DNA of 64,000 nt from Amycolatopsis coloradensis (GCF_001953865.1 NZ_MQUQ01000018.1:62001-126000), one strand, 5' to 3'. Numbered from the stretch's first letter, positions 1 through 9,048 are shown. The notes: generated by a model not told the origin, from the letters alone. A program made the numbers and translations.

Positions 1-1036
1 CAAGGCCGTCGAGGTGACGCAGGTTCGCGTCGGTCGCGCTCCGCTCCTTGACGATGCGGGCGAGTTCGTCGCGGATCGTGGTGAGGGTCAGCTTTCCGGC
101 GGCGGTCTCGGCGGGATCGCCGGTCGCGGTGAACCGCACCTTTCCTTCGCGCAGCCCAGCGGGGTCGAAGGAGCAGGGACCCGGAGTGTGCTCGTGAATC
201 GGACAGTGGATCGCCGAGACGACCAGCAACGGCGTGGTGGGGTGCCCGTCCCGGATGGTGTCGAGGAAACCGTGCACGGCGGGGACGAACGCGCGCAGCC
301 GCATCGCGTCGGAGTTGACGAGATTGATGCCGATCTTGACGCTGATCAGGTCGGCGGGCGTGTCCCGCATGGCGCGGGCGGTGAAGAGGTCGAGCAGCGC
401 GCTGCCGCCGAAACCCAGGTTGACCAGGTCCACTCCGGCGAGTGCCGCGGCCACTGCCGGCCAGGTGCCGGTCGGGGTCGCCGCGTTGGAGCCGTGACTG
501 ATGGAACTGCCGTGGTGCAACCAGGTCTTGCGATCGCCGGACTGTACACTGTGGACAGGTGCGTTGGTGCGCAAGGCGACCAGCTGAGTGCTTTCGTCGT
601 GCGGCAGCCAGATCTCGACGTCCTTCTCCTCGCCCGGCAGGTCACCGAAACGCAAGGTCCGCACGGGACCGGGCTCGGTGCGCATGGTGCCGGTGGCCAT
701 GTCGATGGTGAGCGTGTCACCCTCGGGCACACTCGCTTGCCCCGCGAGCCGCCCGTCGGCGAGGAGTTCGTGGACGCCGTCGGGCCGCGGTGGCATGCCG
801 GCGTAGACCCGTTTGGTGGCGATGACGTCCAGTTCGACGAGCGTGGCCGCGGTGCGGAAGACCAGCCGGACGCCGGACGGCTGCGCTTCCGCCATGGCCA
901 GCTGACCGTCGGGAATCCGCTGCCGTGCCGCCGCGGGCAGCCGGTGGGGGAGTATGCCGCGTTCGGTGTACTCCAGGTCGAGGGCGCCGCGGACGAGGTC
1001 GGCGGTGATCGGGGTGGTGAGCATTTCTTGGTTCAT
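1..1036 (-). CDS. SGNH/GDSL-type hydrolase, cut by the window edge
   Basis: The reading frame runs leftward from ATG 1036 and is still open at base 1, so the C-terminus is missing. About 345 residues are visible. An N-terminal beta-rich domain precedes an SGNH hydrolase core. The core shows a block-I-like GSSISHG carrying the presumed serine nucleophile, a block III GINLVN, and the final visible residues LRHLDGL, which in this family precede the DxxH block. The likely reaction is hydrolysis of an ester or acyl group; the substrate is unknown. Its start codon overlaps the stop of the upstream TetR gene (ATGA), so the two are translationally coupled and probably co-regulated. The long plus-strand frame over it is a codon-bias shadow. 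Confidence 0.8.
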   Translation of the reverse strand, partial: MNQEMLTTPITADLVRGALDLEYTERGILPHRLPAAARQRIPDGQLAMAEAQPSGVRLVFRTAATLVELDVIATKRVYAGMPPRPDGVHELLADGRLAGQASVPEGDTLTIDMATGTMRTEPGPVRTLRFGDLPGEEKDVEIWLPHDESTQLVALRTNAPVHSVQSGDRKTWLHHGSSISHGSNAATPTGTWPAVAAALAGVDLVNLGFGGSALLDLFTARAMRDTPADLISVKIGINLVNSDAMRLRAFVPAVHGFLDTIRDGHPTTPLLVVSAIHCPIHEHTPGPCSFDPAGLREGKVRFTATGDPAETAAGKLTLTTIRDELARIVKERSATDANLRHLDGL

Positions 1037-1605
1037 TTCCTTCGGGGCCAAGCGCGCAGCAGGACATCGAGCGCGTCGAGGATTTCGGTCCAGCTCTCCT
1101 GCGAGCCGGGAGTGCTGTGGCTGAAGCCGCCGGCGGACTCCAGGCCGACGAAGCCGCTGAACACACTGCCCAGCAGCCGCACGGCGTGCGTCTGGTGCGG
1201 TTCGGCCAGGTCGTAGCCGCGCAGGATCGCGCGGGTCATTTCGGCGTGCCGGGCGCCCGCGCTGGTGGCGGCCTGCTCCGGGGTGAGCCGGAACCTCGCG
1301 GCGGTGAACCGTCCTGGATGTTCGAGGGCGTAGTCGCGGTGGACGTTCGCCAAGGCGATCAGCGCGTCCCGGCCCGCCAGCCCGGCCACCGCCCTGGAGG
1401 CCAGGTCGGCCAGTTCGGCCAGTGCCAGCAGGGCGATCCCGGCCTTGAGTTCCTGGGCGTTCTTCACATGCGAGTACAGGCTCGCGGTCTTGACACCGCA
1501 CCGTTTGGCGAGCTCGGTCGGGGTCACCTGCTCGAAGCCGATCTCGTCGGCCATTTCCGCTCCCGCCAGGACCACGCGTTCCGTGGTCAGTCCCGCTCGT
1601 GCCAT
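1033..1605 (-). CDS. TetR/AcrR family transcriptional regulator
   Basis: A 190-residue one-component repressor. The N-terminal helix-turn-helix lies around TELAKRCGVKTASLYSHV, followed by an all-helical ligand domain ending in a tryptophan-containing helix. I prefer ATG 1605 (MARAGLTTERV). A longer frame opens at ATG 1629, but a perfect 6-3-6 inverted repeat (1623-1637) covers that codon and looks like an operator, leaving 1605 as the natural start. The stop overlaps the start of the SGNH hydrolase, so this regulator probably controls itself, that hydrolase and perhaps the divergent membrane-protein genes. Exact ligand unknown. Confidence 0.85.
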   Translation of the reverse strand: MARAGLTTERVVLAGAEMADEIGFEQVTPTELAKRCGVKTASLYSHVKNAQELKAGIALLALAELADLASRAVAGLAGRDALIALANVHRDYALEHPGRFTAARFRLTPEQAATSAGARHAEMTRAILRGYDLAEPHQTHAVRLLGSVFSGFVGLESAGGFSHSTPGSQESWTEILDALDVLLRAWPRRK

Positions 1606-1622
1606 GCCGGCCACGTTACCAT

Positions 1623-1637
1623 AGTCCATTCTGGACT
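1623..1637. promoter_or_regulatory. Inverted repeat, candidate TetR operator
   Basis: AGTCCA-TTC-TGGACT is a perfect 6-bp inverted repeat with 3-bp spacing just upstream of the preferred TetR start. A second short repeat, CCTAA-TACTC-TTAGG (1640-1654), lies beside it and contains a TAATACT that could serve as a -10 box for the rightward gene. Position and symmetry suggest autoregulation by the TetR protein; this is inference. Confidence 0.45.
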
Positions 1638-1658
1638 TGCCTAATACTCTTAGGAATC

Positions 1659-1696
1659 AAACCTGGGTTCGGTAGCGCCCGCCCTGACGGAAGCTG
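1659..1696 (+). repeat. Shared leader element, copy A
   Basis: A 38-nt block begins with AAACCTGGGTTCGGTAGC and continues to GAAGCTG. It is matched at about 33 of 38 positions by 15501-15538. The first 18 bases are identical in both copies. Each copy lies 65-75 nt upstream of a gene for a DUF3592-like protein on the same strand. It could be a promoter, an operator or a 5' UTR element; the TAATACT at 1642-1648 would put it inside the transcript. Confidence 0.5.
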
Positions 1697-1723
1697 GACA
1701 CAGTCCGAACGGAGGTGAGCGTG

Positions 1724-2572
1724 ATGAACACAGTGGACCCGGCCCAGGCCCGGCACGACCGCATCGAGCGCCGGCGGGGAGACCGGCGCCTGCTCGCCGG
1801 TGCGATCGCGGCCTCGGCTGTCGCCCTGGTCTGCGGTTTCCTGGCCGGGCGCGGATTCGGTGACCTCGTCGAGGTGTTCCGGACCATGGCGATCGACAGC
1901 GTTTTCGACGACCGCGGCGACGGTGACCCGCCGTACGGCCCGGTGTGGGGAACCTTCGCCGTCCTCGGCGGTATCGCCGGGGTGAGCCTCGCCGGTGCCG
2001 CGATGCGGCGCTACCAGGGACGCCCGTCGGGACCGGTGTTCCCGGTCGTGCCGCTGTTCGCGATGAGTACCCTCGGCCTCTGGGTTTCGTCGCGGGAGTG
2101 GCTTCCCCCGCTCGCCGTCGGTGTCGCGGTCGACCCGGTCTTCCACACGGACGAACAGTGGGGATTCTGGGGATGGTCGATGTACTACGCGGACCTGTGG
2201 ATGCCCGCGTTCATGTTCGTCCTGACGCTCCTCGTGCTGTGGTACGCCATCCAGGTCTCCCGCCGGTACGCCGAGATGGTCCGGACCAGGGACTGGCTAC
2301 TGACGTACGGCCGCCGGGTACCTGCCCAGATCGTCGACGTGAAGGTGCACCTCGGCGGGGACGAATCGGGGACCAAGGTCGTCGGCACGACCGTCACACT
2401 GCGCTTCGCCGACGTCGCGGGAGTTTCACGCTGGGTGACCCGCCGCACCCGGGACACCACGATCACGACCGCCGAAGTGCTGTTCGATCCGGCTTCTCCG
2501 GCCGACGAGAAGAAGATCTTCGTGGCGCTCCGGCGCTATCCCGCCCTCAGTGACTGGCTGCCCGCGGCCTGA
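1724..2572 (+). CDS. Membrane protein with C-terminal DUF3592-like domain
   Basis: A 282-residue membrane protein. Hydrophobic segments lie at about residues 22-42, 73-92, 103-122 and 160-182. They are followed by a soluble beta-rich domain of the kind found in DUF3592-like proteins (VPAQIVDVKV ... VTLRFADVAG ... VLFDPASPADEKKI). The same layout recurs in the gene at 16286. The frame opens at GTG 1715, but GGAGG (1711-1715) is a Shine-Dalgarno that fits ATG 1724 (or GTG 1721). It is followed after 18 bp by another membrane protein. Function unknown. Confidence 0.75.
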   Translation: MNTVDPAQARHDRIERRRGDRRLLAGAIAASAVALVCGFLAGRGFGDLVEVFRTMAIDSVFDDRGDGDPPYGPVWGTFAVLGGIAGVSLAGAAMRRYQGRPSGPVFPVVPLFAMSTLGLWVSSREWLPPLAVGVAVDPVFHTDEQWGFWGWSMYYADLWMPAFMFVLTLLVLWYAIQVSRRYAEMVRTRDWLLTYGRRVPAQIVDVKVHLGGDESGTKVVGTTVTLRFADVAGVSRWVTRRTRDTTITTAEVLFDPASPADEKKIFVALRRYPALSDWLPAA

Positions 2573-2590
2573 AAGTCTGGAGTTACGTTC

Positions 2591-3610
2591 ATGTCGGCTG
2601 TCCAGGTACCGGCCAGACCCGGTCCGCTCGTCTTCGTCCGCGGCTTTCTCACCGGAATCACCAGCGGGACGACGTTGTGCGCCTTTGTCGTCGGCATCAT
2701 CATCGAGTACGTCCCGCTGATCATCGCGGGCCTGGGGCTTCCCCTCGTCTACGGAATCCTGCTCCACCTCGCCGGTGCCCCGCGTCGCGCTCGCGAGGCG
2801 GCGGTCGTCCCGGTGGTCGCGCTCGCCAAGATCGAGAGCCTGCGGGCGAGCGGCACGGAAACGGGCGACATCCCGGTCGACTTCGTCCTCACCGTCGCGC
2901 CCGACGGCGCGGCGACCCACCGCGTCGAGATCCAGCACGGCGTCAACCTGGTCGACATCCCGAACCACCGGCCCGGCGGCATCCTCGTCGTCCAGTACCC
3001 GCCGGACCGGCCGTGGAAAGCGACGGTCGTGGAGCGGCTGTCCCCGGCGTGGGAGCGCCGCGTGGCCGAAGCCTCGATCGAATCCGCTCCGGAGTCCAGC
3101 CTGATCCAAGAGCCGCCGGAGGGCTGCGCGTTCGGCGTGCTCGCGTTCCTCGGGGTGCTGCTCGGTGCGGCGCTCGTGCTGTTCCTGTTCCGCGCGGAAC
3201 TGTTCGCGCCGGAAGCACCCGCGCGGGCGGAAGAAATCCAGTCCAGCGTGACCACGTCTTCGTCGGGCTCCGCCACGGTCACCGTCGACCGGTCGCTGCT
3301 GGGCGAGGGGGAGTTGCGCCGGGCGATCGACGGGCTGGCGCGGACCGTGGACGTCTCGCAGGTGATCACCGCGGTGGTCGAGGAACGGCGGCTGACCGTG
3401 GTCTTCGCGCCGTCCGAGGCTCAGGTGCCGCGCTTCGACCTCCGCGCCTTGGCCGCCGACCGCGTCCCGGCCCTGGTCAAGAGGGCGACGACCACGATCG
3501 ACGTCGGGTCGCCGCGGACCTGGCAGGTCACGGCCGTCCCGTTCGGGGGCGACGTCAGCCTCCGCGTCGTCGTGACCGGACCGGACGGCAGTGGCTCGCT
3601 CCCGGGCTAG
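2591..3610 (+). CDS. Hypothetical membrane protein, three predicted helices
   Basis: A 339-residue protein with two hydrophobic segments near the N-terminus (about 12-36 and 38-60), a soluble middle part, and a third helix at about 180-201. After a Ser/Thr-rich linker comes a C-terminal alpha/beta domain (TVTVDRSLLGEGELRRAIDG ...). I do not recognise the family. It lies 18 bp after the DUF3592-like gene and is probably co-transcribed with it, which suggests a shared envelope role. Confidence 0.7.
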   Translation: MSAVQVPARPGPLVFVRGFLTGITSGTTLCAFVVGIIIEYVPLIIAGLGLPLVYGILLHLAGAPRRAREAAVVPVVALAKIESLRASGTETGDIPVDFVLTVAPDGAATHRVEIQHGVNLVDIPNHRPGGILVVQYPPDRPWKATVVERLSPAWERRVAEASIESAPESSLIQEPPEGCAFGVLAFLGVLLGAALVLFLFRAELFAPEAPARAEEIQSSVTTSSSGSATVTVDRSLLGEGELRRAIDGLARTVDVSQVITAVVEERRLTVVFAPSEAQVPRFDLRALAADRVPALVKRATTTIDVGSPRTWQVTAVPFGGDVSLRVVVTGPDGSGSLPG

Positions 3611-3649
3611 TCGGCGGTTTCGCGTGAGTGGCGGGACGACACGTGTGAC

Positions 3650-3700
3650 GGGATGGACGACACGCGTGTCCAGGGGGACATCGCGCGTGCCGTCCATCCC
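3650..3700. repeat. Intergenic hairpin / dispersed palindromic repeat
   Basis: Arms 3650-3668 and 3682-3700 are complementary at 17 of 19 positions around a 13-nt loop. The arm contains GGATGGACGACACGCGTG, and a close relative (GGATGGGTCGACACGCGTGT) is found near 61984-62003, so this looks like a dispersed intergenic repeat. It may also end transcription of the membrane-protein genes, though no T-run follows. Confidence 0.5.
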
Positions 3701-3711
3701 TTCACGCGTCC

Positions 3712-3870
3712 CCGGTGGTCAAGGACAACCAGGGCAGGCCGGAACCGCAGGACCGGATCGACTTCGTCTTCTACCGCGGCGGCACGCCCGAGAGCAGCCG
3801 CACCTTCGGCGGCGGTACCGGCTGGCCGTCGGACCACCTGGCCGTGCTCAGTTCCTTCACGGTGTCCTGA
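3712..3870 (+). pseudogene. C-terminal remnant of an EEP-family nuclease/phosphatase
   Basis: A reading frame of about 52 codons ends at TGA 3868-3870. It carries the C-terminal signature of the endonuclease/exonuclease/phosphatase fold: DRIDFVFYRG, then GWPSDHLAVLSSFTV, whose SDH holds the catalytic histidine. There is no start codon or N-terminal two-thirds; the upstream 60 bp is the palindromic repeat. The rest was presumably deleted, perhaps through recombination at that repeat. Confidence 0.65.
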
Positions 3871-3879
3871 CCGGAAGAT

Positions 3880-4296
3880 TCAGGCGCCGTGCTTTCCGGG
3901 CGCGGCGCTGCCGGAGTACTCGCCGAGATCGGAGACGAGCTTGGTCAGCTCGGCGTCGTTGTCGTAGCGGCGCTGGTGCAGTTCGGCGATCTTCGCGGCC
4001 ATCTCCGGGTCCGCGTCGTCGGTGATGTCGAACGACGCGAACCTGTCGACCAGCGGGAGACCGACCCGGTCGGTGTTCCGGTGCGCCGGGTGGATGAGGT
4101 ACTCCCAGTAGCCTTCGAGATCCTCGATCACGAAGACGGCGCCCCATTCGTATTCGCCGCCGAAATCGCGGCCGACGACGAAGGATTTCACCGACGGGAT
4201 GACCCGGCCCTGAGTGCGGAGGCTTTCCAAGGCTTCCTCGATCTGCTCCGGGGAGGCGTCGGGCCGGAGGGTGAAACGGTTGCCGTGGTAGATCAT
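3880..4296 (-). CDS. Dabb (stress-responsive A/B barrel) domain protein
   Basis: A 138-residue protein of the dimeric alpha/beta-barrel class. The pattern fits Dabb proteins: an N-terminal strand with His (MIYHGNRFTLRP), a helix, the SFVVGRDFGGEYEWG strand-loop, and HPAHRNTDRVGLPLVDRF. Members act in stress responses, or as small oxidative or cyclising enzymes in secondary metabolism; the role here is undefined. Its ATG overlaps the stop of the MFS transporter gene (ATGA), so it is the second gene of that operon. Confidence 0.8.
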   Translation of the reverse strand: MIYHGNRFTLRPDASPEQIEEALESLRTQGRVIPSVKSFVVGRDFGGEYEWGAVFVIEDLEGYWEYLIHPAHRNTDRVGLPLVDRFASFDITDDADPEMAAKIAELHQRRYDNDAELTKLVSDLGEYSGSAAPGKHGA

Positions 4297-5474
4297 CGTG
4301 CTTCCTTTCGGTTGTTTCGGTTCGAGACGAGGGCGGCGAGTGCCGCGCCCGTTCCCATGGCGACGCCGGTCCAGGTGAAGGCGTCGGCGATGCCGATGGT
4401 CTGGACGAGTGGCTGGACGACGAGCGGGGACAGGAACTGCCCGAGGAAGATCCCGGTGACCAGGCCGCTAAGCACCCGGCCGCGGTGCGCGGGATGGGCG
4501 AACTCGGCCAGGCGAAGGTTGAGGTTCGGGACGACGAACCCGACGCCGAAGCCCCCGACCAGCAGCCCGGCCACGACCTGGGCGACCGTGCCCGCCGTAC
4601 CGACCAGCAGCCAGCCGAGGCCGAGCAGCGCGACGCTGAGCGTGGTGATCGCGGTGGGGCTCAGGCGGTTGCGCAGGCGGGGAAAGGCCAGAGCACCGGC
4701 GACGCTGGTCAGCGTGCTTCCGGCGACCACGGCGCCGATGACGGCGGGACCGCTGCCGAAGCCTTCCAACAGGAACGGCAACTGCGTCGGCGCCATGTAG
4801 AAGACCAGCGTCGCGACCAGCGCCAGGACGTACACGCCGATGATGCGTCCGGGCAGGCGTGTCCGCTGAACCTCGGTCGCGGCGAGGCCGCTCCGGTGCG
4901 GTTCACGCAGGGACACGATCGCGAAGACGGCCACGATCGCCGACACCGAGTAGATCCAGAACGGCGCCTGCCAGCTCGTCGTGGCCAGCAACCCGGCCAG
5001 TGGCAGGAAAACGACGCCGCCAAGACTCGCGAACGCCTGTTGCAGCCCGAGGAACGAGGCACGGTCCGGGCCGGAGAACCAGTCGGTGATCAGGGCGCTG
5101 ACCGCGGTCATGATCCCGCCGACGGCGAGCCCGAGCCCGGCCCGGGTCACCAGCAGCAGATACAGGTCGCTCACGAAGAACCCGGCCGTGCCGGTGACCG
5201 CGTAGAGCACCAGGCCGGACAGGAGCAGCGGACGACGGCCGACGCGGTCGGCGACGATCCCCGACAGCGGCGCGCTGATCGCGATCGCGAGAGAGGTCAC
5301 GGTCAGCGCCAGCCGCACGAGAAGACCGGCCCCGGGCGTGCCGGAGAAGACCTCCCGCATCGCGGGCAGGCTGGGCGCGATGATCGCCGCGGCCATGATG
5401 GTCAGCGTCGCCGCGGCCAGCACGGTGCCGCGAGCCACCCTCGTCGGCGTCGAGGTGTCTGCTCGGTTCGTCAC
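4293..5474 (-). CDS. MFS transporter
   Basis: A 393-residue, 12-helix major facilitator. It has the loop 2-3 motif (GIVADRVGRRPLLL) typical of proton-driven exporters. The start is GTG 5474 (MTNRADTSTP...) with a purine-rich GAAGGTGG upstream; the frame extends further, but its extra N-terminus is not transporter-like. It is coupled to the Dabb gene. A large LuxR-family regulator starts divergently only 62 bp away and is the obvious candidate controller. Substrate unknown, probably efflux of a small organic compound. Confidence 0.85.
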   Translation of the reverse strand: MTNRADTSTPTRVARGTVLAAATLTIMAAAIIAPSLPAMREVFSGTPGAGLLVRLALTVTSLAIAISAPLSGIVADRVGRRPLLLSGLVLYAVTGTAGFFVSDLYLLLVTRAGLGLAVGGIMTAVSALITDWFSGPDRASFLGLQQAFASLGGVVFLPLAGLLATTSWQAPFWIYSVSAIVAVFAIVSLREPHRSGLAATEVQRTRLPGRIIGVYVLALVATLVFYMAPTQLPFLLEGFGSGPAVIGAVVAGSTLTSVAGALAFPRLRNRLSPTAITTLSVALLGLGWLLVGTAGTVAQVVAGLLVGGFGVGFVVPNLNLRLAEFAHPAHRGRVLSGLVTGIFLGQFLSPLVVQPLVQTIGIADAFTWTGVAMGTGAALAALVSNRNNRKEAR

Positions 5475-5536
5475 CCCACCACCTTCGCAGCGGCACCGCC
5501 CGCTTCGCGTCGGCGAAAATCGCCTATGTTCGCGGT

Positions 5537-8212
5537 ATGCCGACACCGCTGGTGGGCCGGGCCACCGAGATCAGCGCCCTTGACGAGGTGATCGCCGCCG
5601 CCAGGAAGGGCGACGGGGGCGCGCTGGTGCTCCACGGCGAGCCGGGTATCGGCAAAAGCGCGCTGCTGGACCAAGTGCGGGGGAGCGCGCCGGACTTCTG
5701 GGTCATCGAGGCGTCCGGGGCGGAGTTCGAGACCGAACTCCCGTTCGCCGCGCTGCACCAGCTCTGCGTGCCGGTGCTCGGGCATCTCGGTGAACTGTCC
5801 CCCCGCCACCGGGAGGCTCTCGAGGTCGCCTTCGGCCTCGCGACCGGAACACCGGACCTGTTCCGGATCGGTCTCGCGGCACTGGACCTGCTCTCGTCCG
5901 CGACGCGGAGAAGTCCGCTGTTGTGCGTGATCGACGACGCTCACTGGCTGGACGACGCCTCGTCGAAGGCACTGAGCTTTCTCGCCAGGCGGATCACCTC
6001 CGAGCCGGTCGCGATGATCTTCGCGACCCGAGGCGGCGGCCCCGGCGGGCTGCCGGGGCTGACGGTCGAAGGACTGCGGGACACCGACGCACGGACGTTG
6101 CTGGCCGACGGCGTTTCCACGCTGGACCCGCGGGTGCGCGACCGCGTCATCGCCGAGGCGCGCGGCAATCCGCTGGCGCTGCTCGAACTGCCCAAGTCGG
6201 GCGGGTTCGCGCTCCCCGACACGTCGTCGCTGCCGAACCGGATCGAGCGTGGCTTCGCGGCGAGACTGGCCGGACTGCCCGCCGGCTCCCGGCTGCTGAT
6301 CACCCTCGCGAGCGCCGACCCGACCGGTGATCCCGGCCTGCTGTGGCCCGCCGCCCGGGAATTGGGGGAGGAGGTGGCGGCGAGCGCGGATGTGGCGGAG
6401 GCGTCCGGGCTGGTCGAGTTCGCGACCCGGGTGCGGTTCTGTCATCCCCTAGCGCGTTCGGCCGTCTATCGGGCCGCCTCGGCCGAGGACCGCAGGCGAG
6501 CCCATCGAGCCCTCGCGAGCGTGACCGATCCCGCCGTCGACCCGGACCGGCGAGTGTGGCACCTCGCGCAGGCGGCCACCGGCCCGGACGACGACCTCGC
6601 CGCGGCACTGGCCCGGTCCGCCTCCCGCGCCCAGGCACGTGGTGGGGTCGCGGCGGCCGCGGCGTTCCTGGAGCGGGCGGCGGCGCTGTCGCTGGACGCC
6701 GGTCTGCGCACCGAACACACCCTCGGGGCGGTCGGCGCGAAACTCGACGCCGGAGCCGCCGACGCCGCGGCCGAGTTGCTCACCACCGTGGAGACCGGCT
6801 CGCAAGACGAACTCGGCCTGGCGAAGGTCGACCTGCTGCGCGGGCGGATCGCGTTCACCCGGCACACCGACGGGCTCGGGGCGGACTTCATGCTCCGCGC
6901 GGCGCATCGCCTCGCCGAGGTGGATCCGGAATGGTCCCGCGAGTGCTTCCTCGACGCGCTGGAGGTGAGCCTCGTCGTCGGACGGGCGAGCGGGGTGATG
7001 GACACCGTGGTGAGCGAGGCGCGTTCGGCGCCGCCCGCGTCGTCCCAGCCCGACGTCCTCGACGCGCTGATCCTGCTCGCCACCGAAGGGCACCGGGCGG
7101 CCGTCCCGGTGCTGCGCCGGATTCTCGCCGACCGTCCGATGTGGACACGACGGCCCGCGCTCGCCACGATGATCGCGGCCGAACTTTGGGACCTCGAAAC
7201 CCACGCGGGGATCGTCGACGGGTTGATGGAGACCGCGCGCGAAACCGGTTCGCCGCACCCGCTTCGGCTCGGCCTCGCGCAGGTGGCGGTCGCCGCCGTG
7301 GTCACCGGTGACCTCGGCAAGGCGATGTCGGCCATCGCCGAAGAAGCGGCCATCGCGGACGCGCTCGGCGTTCCGGCGCTGCGCTATCCGCGACTGCACC
7401 TCACCGCGATGCGCGGGCGCCGTGGGGAAGGCGTCGCCTTGTTCGACTCCGCGGCCGCCGAGGGCGGCGGCCAGCTGATCGCCAACGTTCACTGGGCGTC
7501 GGCGGTGCTGTACAACGGCCTTGCCGAGTACCCGGCCGCGCTGGCCGCGGCACGGCAGGCGGCCGAGCCCGGCGACCTGTTCCTCGCCGGAGTCGCCTTG
7601 CCCGAACTGATCGAGGCCGCGATCCGCTGCGGCGAACGCGATCCGGCGTCGGAAGCACTGGAATTCTTGACCGCGCGCACCACTCCCAGCGGTTCCTCGT
7701 GGGGCCTCGGCGTTACCGCGTACGCGCGAGGACTGGTCACCGGCGCCGAAGCCGACTACCGGGAAGCCGTCGAGCGTCTCGCCGCGAGCCCGATGATGCC
7801 GTACCGTGCCAGGGCTCATCTGCTCTACGGGGAATGGCTGCGTCGCGAGGGCAGGCGACGGGACGCCCGCGAACATCTCCGCATCGCTCACGAACTGCTG
7901 TCCAGTATGGGCATGGAGGCCTTCGCCCGTCGTGCCGCCGACGAGCTGCGTGCCACCGGCGAGGTGGCGCGTGGCCGTTCCACCACCGGCCGCGACGAAC
8001 TCACCCTCCAGGAAGTGCACATCGCCAGGCTGGTCGCCACCGGCGCGACGTCGAAAGAAGTGGCCGCGCGCCTCTTCCTCAGCCCGCGCACGGTGGACGC
8101 CCATCTGCGCAACATCTTCCGCAAACTCGGCATCACCTCACGCCGCCGGCTGCGGGACCTGCCGGATCCGGAGATCATCGGCAACGGCGGCGGTGATCAC
8201 GGTCCCTGGTAG
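5537..8212 (+). CDS. LuxR-family regulator with N-terminal AAA ATPase (LAL type)
   Basis: An 891-residue transcription factor of the large ATP-binding LuxR class. The N-terminal AAA module has a Walker A GEPGIGKSA (Lys40) and a Walker B LLCVIDDAHWLD. The middle 500 residues are helical, TPR-like repeats rich in alanine. The last 65 residues form a LuxR/NarL DNA-binding domain (ELTLQEVHIARLVATGATS ... SPRTVDAHLRNIFRKLG). Such proteins activate transport or secondary-metabolism genes when ATP and an inducer are bound. It is divergent from the MFS-Dabb operon. The EI24 gene begins 9 bp after it. Confidence 0.9.
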   Translation: MPTPLVGRATEISALDEVIAAARKGDGGALVLHGEPGIGKSALLDQVRGSAPDFWVIEASGAEFETELPFAALHQLCVPVLGHLGELSPRHREALEVAFGLATGTPDLFRIGLAALDLLSSATRRSPLLCVIDDAHWLDDASSKALSFLARRITSEPVAMIFATRGGGPGGLPGLTVEGLRDTDARTLLADGVSTLDPRVRDRVIAEARGNPLALLELPKSGGFALPDTSSLPNRIERGFAARLAGLPAGSRLLITLASADPTGDPGLLWPAARELGEEVAASADVAEASGLVEFATRVRFCHPLARSAVYRAASAEDRRRAHRALASVTDPAVDPDRRVWHLAQAATGPDDDLAAALARSASRAQARGGVAAAAAFLERAAALSLDAGLRTEHTLGAVGAKLDAGAADAAAELLTTVETGSQDELGLAKVDLLRGRIAFTRHTDGLGADFMLRAAHRLAEVDPEWSRECFLDALEVSLVVGRASGVMDTVVSEARSAPPASSQPDVLDALILLATEGHRAAVPVLRRILADRPMWTRRPALATMIAAELWDLETHAGIVDGLMETARETGSPHPLRLGLAQVAVAAVVTGDLGKAMSAIAEEAAIADALGVPALRYPRLHLTAMRGRRGEGVALFDSAAAEGGGQLIANVHWASAVLYNGLAEYPAALAAARQAAEPGDLFLAGVALPELIEAAIRCGERDPASEALEFLTARTTPSGSSWGLGVTAYARGLVTGAEADYREAVERLAASPMMPYRARAHLLYGEWLRREGRRRDAREHLRIAHELLSSMGMEAFARRAADELRATGEVARGRSTTGRDELTLQEVHIARLVATGATSKEVAARLFLSPRTVDAHLRNIFRKLGITSRRRLRDLPDPEIIGNGGGDHGPW

Positions 8213-8221
8213 AAATGTCCG

Positions 8222-8986
8222 ATGCGGGATTTCTTCAAGGGTTTCCGGATGTTCGGGCAAGGCCTGGGCTTCCTGCTGCGGTCACCGAGACTGCTGCTGA
8301 TCGGGGCGCTGCCCGCGGTGCTGACCACACTGCTGCTGATCGGCGGGGTCGTCGCGCTGGCGTTCTGGATCGACGATCTCTCGCTGCTGCTCACTCCGTT
8401 CGCGGACGGCTGGGACGCGGGCCTGCGGACAGCGGTGCGGGTGGCGGCGGGTGTCGCGGTGTTCGGGGCGGCGCTGGCCATCGCCATGATCGGGTTCACC
8501 GCGATCACCCTGGCCATCGGCGGTCCGTTCTACGAGCACATCGCGGAGAAGGTCGAGGACGATCTCGGCGGGGTTCCCGGCGCGGTGGAGTCGTCGGGGT
8601 GGCGGTTGCTGGTGATGGGCCTGAAGGACGGGCTGTCGCTGGTGCTGCGCTCGCTGGTGTTCACCATCCCGCTCTTGGTCGCGGGCTTCATCCCGGTGGT
8701 GGGGCAGACCGTCGTACCGGTCCTGCTGGCACTGGTCACGGCGTGGTTCCTGGCGCTGGAACTGATCGCCGTGCCGTTCTACCGGCGGGGAATGGGCTTG
8801 AAGGAACGGCGGCGACTGCTGCGGAAACGCCGCGCGCTCGCCCTCGGGCTCGGGCTTCCCGTGTCGTTGCTGTGCCTGATTCCCTTCGCCGCGCTGATCG
8901 TGATGCCGGTGGGCTTCGTCGGTGGTGTGCTCGTCGCCCGGGAAGTCCTCACGCCGACCGCGCGTGAGCCTCACGAAGTACGCTGA
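8222..8986 (+). CDS. EI24 domain membrane protein (CysZ-like)
   Basis: A 254-residue integral membrane protein. The N-terminus FFKGFRMFGQGLGFLLRSP and the conserved GGPFYEHIAEKVED segment are characteristic of the EI24/CysZ family. Several hydrophobic helices follow and the tail is basic. Relatives in Proteobacteria transport sulfate, but the actinobacterial members are mostly uncharacterised. It lies 9 bp downstream of the LuxR-type regulator and is probably co-transcribed. A strong hairpin follows. Confidence 0.8.
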   Translation: MRDFFKGFRMFGQGLGFLLRSPRLLLIGALPAVLTTLLLIGGVVALAFWIDDLSLLLTPFADGWDAGLRTAVRVAAGVAVFGAALAIAMIGFTAITLAIGGPFYEHIAEKVEDDLGGVPGAVESSGWRLLVMGLKDGLSLVLRSLVFTIPLLVAGFIPVVGQTVVPVLLALVTAWFLALELIAVPFYRRGMGLKERRRLLRKRRALALGLGLPVSLLCLIPFAALIVMPVGFVGGVLVAREVLTPTAREPHEVR

Positions 8987-8999
8987 GGACGAGCTTGAC

Positions 9000-9038
9000 C
9001 GCCTGTGCGCGCCGGTGGGAACCGGCGTCGCACAGGCG
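9000..9038. terminator. Strong hairpin, likely bidirectional terminator
   Basis: Arms CGCCTGTGCG plus CGCCGGT pair with ACCGGCG plus CGCACAGGCG around a GGGA loop, giving a 17-bp stem with one bulged T (9028). It sits 13 bp after the EI24 stop and 10 bp before the end of the leftward DUF1080 remnant, between two convergent 3' ends. Actinobacterial terminators often lack a T-run, as here. Confidence 0.75.
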
Positions 9039-9048
9039 ATCAGCTTCG

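Noticed and set aside
14..1216. 400-residue open frame on the plus strand
   Set aside because: It is antisense to a clear SGNH hydrolase and part of a TetR gene; composition is Arg/Gly/Val-rich without motifs.
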